Shown piece after piece: positions 12,466 to 22,685 of a DNA stretch of 64,000 nt. The translations under genes and the position numbers were made by a program. Every line of letters begins with the position of its first letter. Position 1 is the first letter of the stretch. The stretch spans positions 45,222,001 to 45,286,000 of the forward strand of contig NC_073357.2 of assembly GCF_027580225.2 (NCBI RefSeq). The letters are read 5' to 3'. The notes beneath the pieces were generated by a model. That model made no database searches, was not told the origin of the DNA, and worked only from the letters and a program-made list of their open reading frames with translations. This stretch comes from Misgurnus anguillicaudatus (Eukaryota > Chordata > Actinopteri > Cypriniformes > Cobitidae).

Positions 12466-13630
12466 CAAACTGATGCACTGGCACTTTCAGCATCCTCCTT
12501 GCCATATACGGGCTTCCCAGTGAACTTGCAATGTACTTAATATAGGCATAACGTGCCAAAAACAGCGTTGGGTCAAAAAGGGATTAACCCAACCCGTTAT
12601 CTTATAATTTAATTTATATGCTGGGTTCTTTTAATCACTGTTGGTTTATGCATCACCTAATTTATCCAAACAGCTGGTATGTCCTTTTTAAACGCATGCA
12701 GGGTTGAAAATAACCCAGCATTTTTAAAACAGTCTAAATAAGTCGATGCCAGTTTCTACTGTATCCTCCTGATAATACATGTTAATGATAATACAATGAC
12801 ACTCGCATAGCATCATTCTAAGTAGAAACAAATACTGTATGTCAGTGAAATTAACACCTGTAATTTAAGCGCATTTGACACATCACTTGAATAAAGCATA
12901 CTATCATACTTTTTCTATTCCTGTCAGTTGTCTCACACCATTTGACAGCATAAAACACACAGGAAATGATTAAATCACACCTACCATCTTGCTTGCACTA
13001 CGCTGGATGGATTGATCTTTTTATAGAGTCTGTATGGTTAAAGACCTGTCTTGTTTGAGAGCAGGTGGTGTGATGTAGGTGCCGTGTGCTCTGTCACTTC
13101 ATCAGACAGACAAAGATCAGACTGATCTCAGCGCAGACAGCAGGTGTCAAAACCTGTCTGGGTGAATCTGTTCTGCATCTCCAGCTAGATTGTTCTTATT
13201 CCCCTTCATTTTGTAGTGTTGTATATGTCTAATGCCTTTTCCTGATCTCCCACATAGAATGTCCACATGTTTATCCGATATGTAAATGTTTTTATAATGG
13301 TGCATCTTTGAGAAAAATCATGAAGCTGTTGCTAATGTGCAAAAGAGAGATGTGAAATATGCAATGTGGAGTAAATCTGCACAGTACATTAACAATGGTT
13401 TTAGCAAAACAAAAAATGCCATTACTGGAGTCTTTGTTCTGTTTCAGTAGCTCATGCTTTGCCATCATTAAAGCTATATCATTTTGGAAAAAAATAAGAA
13501 AAACGGTAGCTTGTGTACTTGTAAAATAAAATGCAGTTCCCTACCTTAATTCCAGTTAATAACAGATTACACTGTCAAATTAGATAAATTTGCATGGTAA
13601 TTAATGATAGAGATCACCTGTGTTTGACTT
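12466..13630. other. Non-coding stretch with AACCC-repeat relic
   Basis: About 12572-12725 contains gcgttgggtcaaaaaggg and aataacccagcattttt, a worn member of the AACCC MITE family that is better preserved at 15413-15648. Nothing else was recognised. Confidence 0.5.
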
Positions 13631-13933
13631 GTTTAAAAACAAATGGTGCTATATAGCACCAAAAGTGGTTCTTTGCTCGTAATCATAGAAGAACCGTTTT
13701 TAGTGCCATATAGCACCGGTGAAGCACCTGTGAAGCACCTGTGTAGAACCATATAGTGCTATGTAGAACCAAATGTGGTTCTATATGGCACCTATATGGT
13801 TCTACACAGGTGCTTCACTGGTTCTTCACCGGTGCTTCACCGGTGCTATATGGCACTAAAAACGGTTCTTCTATGGTTACGATTCAAATCAACAGTTTTG
13901 GTGCTATATAGCACCGTTTGTTTTTTTAGAGTG
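13631..13933. mobile_element. Near-perfect palindromic MITE (GGTGCTATATAGCACC ends)
   Basis: The left half reads ggtgctatatagcacc, then agaaccgtttttagtgcc, then a run of ggtgaagcacctgtg units. The right half is the same in reverse complement, ending ggtgctatatagcacc. The two halves pair over most of 300 bases with a short loop near 13765-13775. The copy looks young because the arms differ little. Non-coding. Confidence 0.9.
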
Positions 13934-14369
13934 TATATGTACTAATTACAATTTCTAATGACTAATTAAAACTTCTTAATATGCAAAAATGCTACAGTAG
14001 CTTTCTTTTTTAAAGTCTAAATCGCGCAAGGTAGGACTAATTGAAACGGGTCTTTGAGGTTTCACAAATGACCTCTGCACTTGGAGACTCCTTTGTGCAA
14101 ATGCAGAATAACTCTTGCCGTTCCAAATCTGTAATTCTTCAGGGTAGCGCTTTGCTGCATATGCTGCAATGATAGATTAGTTTTCAATTACCTGTGTGTA
14201 GTGAAGCCTGAAAGCTGGACTAACCTCTCCGTTATAGCTGTTGGAAATATTGAAGGCTCCGCATATGAGATTTTGCTGATTCTGAAACTTTAAAATTGTC
14301 TGCAGAACTGCTCTGACAGATCAAGGGATTTTTGAAGCAAGCATTTCAGGGGGATGTTTGCAGTTCTTT

Positions 14370-15180
14370 GCCGATGCATAAAGCATCCCTTAAGCTCACC
14401 CTTAAGTTTCCCTTAAACTTAAGGATGTTGCACAAAATAACCTTTAAGTATTACTTTAAGGGAAACATCATCAAACCCTTAGAATTTCCCTTAAACAGCT
14501 GTTTCTCGCTTAAGTAATCCCTTAAAAGACATTAAGTGTTGCATAAAACACCTTAACAGTTATTTCCTTAAGTTTAACTTAAAGGCGCTCTAGGCGAATC
14601 TGTGTGACGTTACTTTTTGTTGATGTTTGAACTGTTTTCAAACAAACGGAGCGTAGCTAACTCCGCCCCTCACTTCCGTGCTTTCGTGAACGCGCCCAAC
14701 CCCCACCCCCAAATCCTTCTTGTCGTTTATTGGCTGGAACACTTTATCGTTTCTGGTGGTAGGTTTGGCCGCTTTGTTTTTATTGCAGTTTTAGGATCCT
14801 AGGCTGTCCACAGAGATCACGGTTTTTACAGTTTGATCAGCGGACAGGCAGCAAGCAGATAGTGTGGAGATGTTTGCTGTATGTAACAAAAATGTTTTAT
14901 GGTCTAAAACGCGTGAATTCGCTTAGAGCACTTTTAAGGTTTGGAAAACCTTAAATGTAACACGGACAAAAATTAGACGACATGGCGGGGTTTATAGAAC
15001 AAGCAGAATATAATTTTGTACCAAGGCAAATTTTTAGGAATGGGGAGAACCCTTTGGATCATCTTTGCGATGAAAAATTGTTACAAGAATACAGATTTGA
15101 TTGATGCGCAAGATTTGACATCGCTAACAAACTGGAAGATCTTGTCCCTGTTACGCAAAGCAATCACCCATTACCTATCA
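14370..15180 (+). mobile_element. PIF/Harbinger-like element, 5' part
   Basis: The sequence at 14370-14590 is dense in short CCCTTAA/TTAAGGG motifs in both orientations, resembling a transposon end. It is followed by a short, interrupted transposase-like frame from 14982. The downstream part is cut off by the hAT-like insertion that starts at about 15186. No right-hand end was identified. Confidence 0.5.
14982..15177 (+). pseudogene. Harbinger-type transposase N-terminus, broken
   Basis: From the ATG at 14982 the frame gives a short lead, then an FRNGENPLDHLCDEKLLQEY block. This resembles the FRDR-NPLE-DDEEL-YR region at the start of fish PIF/Harbinger transposases. The frame then meets an in-frame TGA, where Harbinger proteins usually have Arg, and afterwards continues with a LVPVTQSNHPLP-like block. 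It is a truncated, stop-bearing relic. Assignment rests on remembered family pattern, not a search. Confidence 0.5.
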
Positions 15181-15412
15181 GTAGCAGAGCTGCCCAAACT
15201 AGGGCCTGCGGGCCAAAGTTGGCCTGCAATAACCTTTAATTTGACCCGTCATGCCACGTGAGAGAAGGAAAAAAAATATCACTGACGCAGATTTTCATAC
15301 TTCTAATGAAACATTTTCTAAAATTGTTTCTAAAATTTGTTTTATTTGTACAATTCAAAAATTTAAATTGAAATTAAATGCAAGGAATTAAAGACTATAT
15401 TTTTTTAATGTA

Positions 15413-15648
15413 CACTTTAAAAAATGCTGGGTTATTTTTAACCCAGCGTTGGGTCAAAAGTGACCAACCCAGGCAGTTGGGTTAAATTAACTCAATAAAT
15501 GTTTATATTTGACCCAACAATTGGTAAAAACAACCCAGAATTTTGGGTTGAAACAACCCAGCATAGGTTAAATTACAACCCATTTGGCTGGGTTTGTCCC
15601 TTTTTGACCCAGCGCTAGGATGAAAATAACCCATCATTTTTCTGAGTG
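15413..15648. mobile_element. AACCC-type MITE with TA flanks
   Basis: It starts CACTTTAAAAAATGCTGGG, ends with the related inverted sequence catttttctgagtg, and has TA on both sides (15411-15412 and 15649-15650). The interior is built of AACCCA/TGGGTT and TTGACCCA repeats in both orientations. Relatives occur at about 12572 and 55874. Confidence 0.85.
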
Positions 15649-15897
15649 TACATGCATACTTGAAGGTGTATAGCATGCATCCCAAAACTCCACGAACTCG
15701 GGTATTATAGGCTAATAGTAATGGAGAGGTTGAAGCAGTGGCACACAGACAAAAGGAAATTTAAAAATGATTGGCAAAATTATTTCTTTTTTTTACAACG
15801 TTACCTTTTGCATTAGTTATAAAACTGCATTAGTTATGCATAAACAGAGTAATGTTTGTTAATTTTTTAAAAAAAATATTAGAGAATCAGGGCAACT

Positions 15898-16148
15898 TTA
15901 AAGGAACAGTATGTAAGGAATTTATATCAATTATTCATAAAATGGCCCTGACATGTCTCTAGACAAAAAGAAATCATTTTCATTTCAAATACTTGTATCA
16001 CTCACAACAGTGGTCTGGCCAGAATATTGTCATTTAAAAAGTGGAGTTCTAGCCCTCAACTGATGTTTGTTGTCATTTTGTGTATTGGCCACCGGTTGTG
16101 TGATTGCAGTACCAGTTTTGGCCTCAATCCTACATACTGTTCCTTTAA
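15898..16148. mobile_element. TTAA-flanked MITE (AAAGGAACAGTATGTA ends)
   Basis: Left junction is TTTAAAGGAACAGTATGTA and right junction is TACATACTGTTCCTTTAA, so the ends are inverted and TTAA is duplicated at 15898-15901 and 16145-16148. About 250 bp, non-coding. The family is widespread in fish genomes. Confidence 0.88.
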
Positions 16149-16241
16149 TATAACACAGCAACATTGACATTCAGCCCATGGCCCTCAGTCAGGTTTGATT
16201 TTTGGCTCTTGGTAGGAAAATGTTTGAGCACCCCGACCTAT

Positions 16242-18097
16242 AGTGTTACAATTACTGCATTTTTTTGCAACTGGGAGTTTTCAGTCTGTTGTGGGAGATT
16301 GTGCTTCCTAAATGTTCTTAAGGAGAGATGTGCTTATAAAAATGTGTCATGAAGAAGTCCTTCATTCGAAAATTAGACGACCTCAATTAATTAGTATCAG
16401 GTAACATTTAATTTGTTTTTGTCAACAATACTTCACAATATTTTAGATGTATTTGCACATGCATACTGTATAGCAATAATATGGTACAGATTTTGTACTT
16501 CTACATTAATGTGTCTTCATCTGCATGCATTGATGTTTTGGCAGATTCAGGCTTGAATGCGCGCAACACTGCTGATTGCTCTTCTGCCTCTGCTGTGAAA
16601 ACCCACTGTGCAGGGATTGAAACTGCTTATGTGTGTGTGGTTTTCATGCTGGTATGTGTATGTGTGGGTTTCATGATGCAGAAGATTAAATGCCTGCCAA
16701 AACTCAATTGTCTAGCTTCCTGTCCTGCAGCTATATATACTCTTTTACCCTTTGGATAACGGCAGCACTCCCAAGATTTTCCATCCCACCAAATGTAACT
16801 TTACCAGATGCATCTTAAGCCTTGCCCTGGACCAAAAATGCTCAATTGATGGCAATCTCCGTTTCAAATCTTTTTAAATCAGCCTAATCCGTTAGAGCAG
16901 ACTCATACTCACAGACAGGAGAGAATTCATCCATATACAGACATGAAAGATAATCAGCTCAGCATTCAAATAAACACCTTGTTTATGTATCAAAATCCCC
17001 CATGCACCCCACTCTTGTCAAATTAAGCCTTCCCATCAACCATCTGTACTAATAAATGGTTATTATTGGAGACCATGTGCTGTGCAATTTTTTATTTCTT
17101 TGGTTCAAGTAGGAAATTACCATGCAGTCCCTGGTCACAGTCATATCTGAGGACATGTGTTATTATAAGAAATAGATCAAGATGAAATGGGTTTAATTAA
17201 ATGGCTTATTTTCTCCAAAATGCTGAGATTAGATATTCTGTTCTATTCTATTAATTTGTGCTTAGAAGATGCTTTCAGTTGAACTAGGCTTGGGTTTAAT
17301 GGTCATGTCTCATTGGTTACGATTAATTTAGCGATTATGTCAAAATGTCCACAAAACATAAAATATTATTGCAAAAATTATTTACACAAAATCTTGTTTT
17401 TATATAATGATAACATCTGATATAATTAAGCAATATCACAAGCTGTTTTCATTAACACAAGCACGATTCTAAGCATAATATTGATTTTATACAAATGTCA
17501 TTAAACAAGAAGATTATATAAGTGACATTTTAGACACAATGTTACAGTGCTTTGTTTCTGCAATGGAAATAATTTCACACAAATCCACAGCGAAACTGTT
17601 GTGCGTTTCTGAGCAACCCAGCGCGGCGCTTCTTTACTGTATCAAAAACAAATTGGTTGAATGAATAATTAATGAATTAACAATAAGTGATTTGCTCCGA
17701 CCTACTTGTGCTTTACGGATCAGATACATATTTGTTTTGAATCAGATGCAACTTTTTGGCTTGGTCTTGACCTACAGTGCCTTGGTCTTGACTTGATCTC
17801 AGTTTAGGTGGTCTTGACTGCAACAATACTTCCAGTCTTGCATGCTTTATATTTTCTAGCCATGCTATTCTTTATGTGGATATGGGAAATCTACATTACA
17901 TGGGAATTTGTTATTTAATAATAGATCATAATTCTAGACACATCTGAGAGGAAGATTTTTAGAGTTTCTAATTTAACTACTACTTTTGGTCTCTCTGTTA
18001 CTGATGATGTGGCAGCATGCAGAGACACTGGCTATCTCATTTTAGTTATGCAAGTAGACATCTAGCTTTCAGTACTTTCAGTACTCAATAGTTTTTA
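16242..18097. other. Non-coding stretch
   Basis: No gene seen. The part at 17700-17830 (repeated ggtcttgac motifs) resembles a decayed hAT-type repeat without identifiable ends. The open frame at 16481-16759 has no recognisable motif. Confidence 0.5.
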
Positions 18098-19312
18098 GGC
18101 CCAGATTTACTAACAGCATGCGCCAGGGCAAACCATCATTTTGGTGTTAAATAACTACTGTTGAGATTTACTAAAGACGTGCAGTGGATAACTGGGATCG
18201 AAAATGGTGTGTTGTAGTTATTTTTACGACTAACCTTATTGTATATGCATTTTTAGGAGTTTCCCTTTCAGACTCAGAATTTATGGGATGAGAGTATTTA
18301 AATGATTCACACAATGTGATTTACTAATGTTTGCGCATGTGATATATTACTGGGATTAGCACCATTATTTATTTAACACAGAAAAATGCATGTATTAAAT
18401 CATTTTGCTCTTGAAATGGCTGCAATTGTTGCTGGCAGAGATCAGAGAGCACGGTGGTGCAAGGCAGAGGATTTTGTAACCTGTTACAGTTTATTTGGAA
18501 TGCCAGAGGAACATATTATGAAAAAATATTGTTTGCCGAGCCATGTTATATTTTATTTGCTGGAGGAAATAAAAGAGGAGCCATTGGCAGAAGTCACACA
18601 AAACCAGCACAGCAAGCAATTTTGGCTAAAACAAGGCAAAAATTTGTTCAGTGAAAGTCTAATAAACGTCTAACCATAGCAAAATACAGACTGTGTTTAT
18701 AGGTGTACAACATGTAAAAGAAATGAAAGCAAACACCTTGAACATCTGTTGACTTTGCTTACATGATGGATGGTACTTCTCCAAGTTATTTTGGCAAAAA
18801 TGCAGTGTAACCAAAATCAAAGTTATTTAGAGTAGAAGTGGGTTAGTCATAGTCGGACTATATTGGGTCTATAATTCGTCATCATTTCACTGTCTCAGTT
18901 TTTGTTTGCTGGGTAACTAAAGTTAAATAGTGCGACACAAAAATATTTAGTAGTGCATAAGCTGTAACTAAGTGTCCTTTTACAGCTGTAACTTACAGTA
19001 CGTACTGCTGGTGCAACTGGCCCCAGGTTTCTAAGTATAGGTAACTATAAGTTCGATTTTGCAGTCTTGCATCTGCTTAACAATCTAACTTTATTTTTTT
19101 CAGTGTCCTATGGCTTCATTAGCTTGGATTTCACACCTGCATTTTCAGCTGCGATGGTCATGGTGCTGAACTTAGGGCATCAGGCGTTAGTAGATAATTC
19201 GCATCTGAGGACCATCAGTTCTGCTTATTTGCGACCTTGAACTAATTTGCGGTCATTATTAGCTTTTGCGCCTGTGTTATCTAATTTGCACCTTTTTAGT
19301 AAATAACCTGGA
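18098..19312 (+). mobile_element. PIF/Harbinger-like element (copy A)
   Basis: It begins GGCCCAGATTTACTAACAGC, nearly identical to the left end of the copy at 47008, and ends in a worn inverted partner (ttagtaaataacctgg). Between them is a transposase relic at 18386-18673. Blocks such as catcattttgg and taaataact are shared with the 47-kb copy. Confidence 0.65.
18386..18673 (+). pseudogene. Harbinger transposase N-terminal relic (copy A)
   Basis: A 95-codon frame contains MAAIVAGRDQ and a GMPEEHIMKKYCLPSHVIFY stretch, then LLEEIKEE. This follows the pattern of PIF/Harbinger transposases at the start of the protein (LPEEEVIRKYRLPSHAI and LLEEI). The later part, including all catalytic residues, is absent, so it cannot encode an active enzyme. 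The copy at 47292 aligns with it. Confidence 0.6.
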
Positions 19313-20451
19313 GTTATTACCCAAAAATGTAAATGGTTTTGTCTATTATAACCAGCTGTCTCTGACTCATTTACTGGAAAGTGGTTTGTCATTTATGTGT
19401 CTTAACCTGTGCTGTTCTTGCTACAGTATAGTACAGTAGATGTCTTCAGGTTTAAAATGATTTTTAACCCTGTGTCCGTCTCCCCCCACACTTCCTTTTA
19501 TGTCTCTCCATTTCATCTCTTTCTGAAGTGTGTTTGGAAAACGGGAACAGGTTCTTTTAGTCAACACTCTTAAAGAGATTCAAGCATCAGTTCTGGTTCT
19601 CCCCAGGTGTAGTTTGTCTTGATTAAACTCACTTTTTGAATGCAAAGACTGTTCTTGAGGATTCAAAGACATCAGACAGATGACGGTATGTAAAAGATCT
19701 GTGATCATTCAGACGTGACCTTATTTTCTGTAATAAAATTTCTGCTGCGTTGCTTTGAGGAATCAATTATATTTATGTCCTTTACTTCTTAAAAATGCAC
19801 AGCAATATATGCAAGATTTAATATACTGCTGCCACCGACTAAAGATATAGAGAGCCTTGATCATTTTTGAGAGATGTTGAATATTTTTAATAGTAAGACC
19901 TAGATTCATACAAAATTATTTTATAATGTTGTATAGAGAGCACAGTGTTTAAAGTTACCCCAGCAACTAGCGTTATAAGTTCTGTGCCAACACTGTGCAA
20001 TGAAATGAGAGACAGAAAAATGTCAAATCTCTGGCAATGCGTGCAAACTTCGTAATGTCTTTAATGAGAAACATTCAAGTTGATGTTCTTCCATCTTCCT
20101 AATGGCTTTGCAGCAGCGACACTGACATTGAAAATCTTGCAGCCTTCCAGTCCTTAACTTGTGAAAACTCTCATTAGACACTGAAATGTTTCTTCAATAT
20201 GAGAAATTAGGAAACGGGAGAAATTTATCTGTCTTCCATCTGCCACCCTGTAATCTTGTTAGTACCAGATGCTTTGGGATAGGCAGTCTGCTCTTTGGAT
20301 GATAAAATGGCATCCAATTCCTCAATTTTCCAATGGTTTATCTCTTTTTGCTCTCAGGAGTCTGGATGCTCAAAGGTTTAATATTCGGCCTTTTACGTCA
20401 TGCTCATGCTTCTCTCTTTCTCTTCTTTCTCATTATTTTTTTTAAAGGTGC
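19313..20451. other. Non-coding stretch
   Basis: No exon, repeat ends or RNA gene recognised. Ordinary intron-like or flanking sequence with scattered pyrimidine runs. Confidence 0.5.
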
Positions 20452-20821
20452 AGTTTGTAAATGTTAGCGGCATCTAGTGGTGAGGTTGCGAATTGCAACC
20501 AATGGCGTAGTCCACTGCTCACCCCTTGCTTTTGAAACACATAGAGGAACTACGGGAACTGCCACCAGACAAACATGTCATCGTCGGAGACAACCAAAAA
20601 TTGTCCGTTAAGGGCTTCTGTAGAAAAATGGCGGCACAAAATGGCGACCTCCATGTAAGGGGACCCTTTTTGTATGTAGATAAAAAGGTCTCGTTCTAAG
20701 GTAATAAACACATAACGGTTCATTATGAAAGGTATTTGTACACCCCTGATAATATAGTTTTGTATATTATTTTGCATTTCTGTCAAGAGATCCTTCTAAA
20801 AATTACACACTGCACCTTTAA
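20452..20821. mobile_element. TTAA-flanked MITE (AAAGGTGCAG ends)
   Basis: Left junction is TTTAAAGGTGCAGTTTGTAA and right junction is the inverted TTACACACTGCACCTTTAA, with TTAA at 20452-20455 and 20818-20821. The interior block gcggcatctagtggtgaggt is one I recognise from many cyprinid sequences. Non-coding. Confidence 0.88.
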
Positions 20822-21197
20822 GTTTTTTAATTTAATTTTCACTAAATTCTTAATCTTAAAAATTCACATTTGGTATATTCAGATTTATTGCTTATATTTT
20901 AAGCCCTTATTTTTAGTCATTTTAAAGTCATTAATTAATACAACCAAGCCCTAATAGTTAATTTAATTATAATTGTAATATAATTTGATCAAAGCATAAA
21001 GGAACTTATAGGGGCATTAAAATTATAAATATTATTGATGTTTTGTTGTAAATAGTCATTTTGTGATTATTGTTCTTTTTTGTAATTAAAGACAAATTTG
21101 ATCACAAAACTTTTAGTCATAAACTATTAAAGGATAGTTCACCAAAATATGAAAATTCTGTAATCTTTTACTCACTTTCATGTTGTTACAAACCTCT

Positions 21198-21804
21198 ACA
21201 AATGTCTTTTTTATACTTTTTTATTGTGACATTATTCATATTAATCATACAATTAACATAACAAAATTGACACAATATATTTTTTTCTTCCTTTTTCCCT
21301 TCTTCCCCTTCCTTACCACACAGTGAGTGAGGAACAAAGGGACAAACAATGACAAAAAAAGCAAGAGCAAACAAAACGCAAGCAAACAAAACGCAAGCAA
21401 ACAAAACGCAAGCAAACAAAACGCAAGCAAACAAAACCCAAGCAAACAAAATCCCATACATGCCTACATACAATCCAAGTTTCCATGTAGTTACATCATA
21501 TATCACTAAGATTACATCCATACTTCATCTAATTACACAGGTCCCAATCCATGCTTGGTTTTAATATTCAACATTTGGTTAACATACCATCTCATCTTAA
21601 ATAAACAAATTTTGCCTCTCATTTTATGTGTAATCATTTCATTTTCATATAAGATTTCTACAGCCCCTCAATCCATTTATCCAACCTGGGAGGGTCAACT
21701 TTTTTCCAACCTCGAGTTGCTTGTTTAATGGCGGTATTTCTCAGCACCCAGAAGATATAATAATACTCTTTGTTTAAACCCTCTGGCTGTATACAAATTT
21801 CTTT
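21198..21804 (-). mobile_element. 5'-truncated L1-like LINE insertion with TSD
   Basis: The insert is flanked by tacaaatgtcttt (21198-21210) and tacaaatttcttt (21792-21804), a 13-base target duplication with one mismatch. Read on the minus strand, the region 21775-21670 encodes RNTAIKQATRGWKKVDPPRL followed by DKWIEGL. That resembles the C-terminal end of L1-type reverse transcriptases. The low-coordinate end is A-rich on the minus strand, as expected for a LINE 3' end. No complete ORF is left. Confidence 0.6.
21369..21450. repeat. 15-bp tandem repeat (acaaaacgcaagcaa)n
   Basis: About 5.5 copies of a 15-base unit lie inside the LINE 3' region. Because the unit is a multiple of three, every frame stays open and yields artefactual 5-residue protein repeats on both strands. 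Not a gene. Confidence 0.95.
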
Positions 21805-22268
21805 GTTCTGATGAAAGGAAGATATTTTGAATAATGTTTGAAACTAAACTGATCATGAGCCTCATTCACTTCCATCATAGGAAAAAAGAAGTTTCAAGGT
21901 ATAGTCCTCCAGTGTGGCTTCTGTTTACTTGTGTGTGTCTGTTTTAAATGTCATACAGGCTGACAGTATTGATAGCTAAGATCCCACAGTGTGTGACATG
22001 GCTTATAGCTAGCATCATGTTTATACAGTCTGACAACTAACAATCGTAAAGCTTTATTGAATCTGACTGTGTGCTCACGGTTTTTACCAAAATAACAGGT
22101 TCCCAAAAAGTTAAATTCCTTCTGCATTGCATTAGCAGCACATGAAGTACCTTTGCTTCAATGCACTTGATAACATTTATTTTTTTATTTTTTTATTTTA
22201 ATACATAATATGCTCACAAAGCAGGCCACCATAATGTGCATTATTTTTCACTTTGTTTTCTTCCACAG

Positions 22269-22381
22269 ATATGGAGAGGCAGGCAGACGGGATGGGCTCC
22301 AGTCATAAGAAACATCCTCCATCGTCTCTCATCCCCTCTGAGCTGAAGGATGCTGCTGACAGTCGAGAGGAGAGTTGGGGG
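22269..22381 (+). CDS. b4galnt4: b4galnt4 exon: stem region N-terminal to PA14
   Basis: The acceptor follows a good pyrimidine tract (ttttcttccacag) and the donor is GGG|gtgagtg. The first two bases (AT) complete a codon from an upstream exon, and the frame then reads [14 protein letters not shown] and continues to SREESWG, ending in phase 0. The segment is hydrophilic and low in conservation, as expected for the Golgi stem between the membrane anchor and the PA14 domain. Its membership rests on frame continuity with the next exon and on splice sites, not on strong homology. The upstream exon that should encode the membrane anchor was not located. Confidence 0.75.
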
Positions 22382-22633
22382 GTGAGTGAGTCATGGTTAA
22401 TATTACAATCCAAACTTTAAAAAGTATACAGCTAAATGTTAGTTATGTGCTGTTCTGAGGCTTATGCAAACATATGATTTTCATTATATGCTTTTTTGTA
22501 CTGTTATTGTTCTGCAATCTACCCAGCCCAGACAGTGAATATCTTTAAAAAAATCTCTAATTGAAGGTTTTATGCTACTGAAATGTATTGCAATCAGGAA
22601 TAGTTTAATTTCTCTTGCTCGCTCGCTCGCTAG

Positions 22634-22685
<52 letters not shown>

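Larger units (their letters stand above)
15186..16241. mobile_element. hAT-like element carrying two nested MITEs
   Basis: Left end is CAGAGCTGCCCAAACT, and the right end (gtttgagcaccccg) is its approximate inverse. The flanks ACCTATCAG (left) and ACCTATAG (right) look like a decayed target duplication. It is interrupted by the AACCC MITE at 15413-15648 and by the TTAA element at 15898-16148. No transposase was recognised. Confidence 0.6.
21128..21895. mobile_element. Short interspersed repeat split by a LINE insertion
   Basis: Left half at 21128-21209 (aaaggatagttcaccaaaat, then ctcactttcatgttgtt) and right half at 21792-21895 (ttctttgttctgatgaaagg and following bases) are two parts of one very common fish repeat. 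They are separated by about 580 bases of foreign sequence. The ends are not sharply defined. Confidence 0.65.

Noticed and set aside
21186..21521. Repetitive ACVLF protein on the minus strand
   Set aside because: Translation artefact of a 15-bp tandem repeat inside a LINE fragment.
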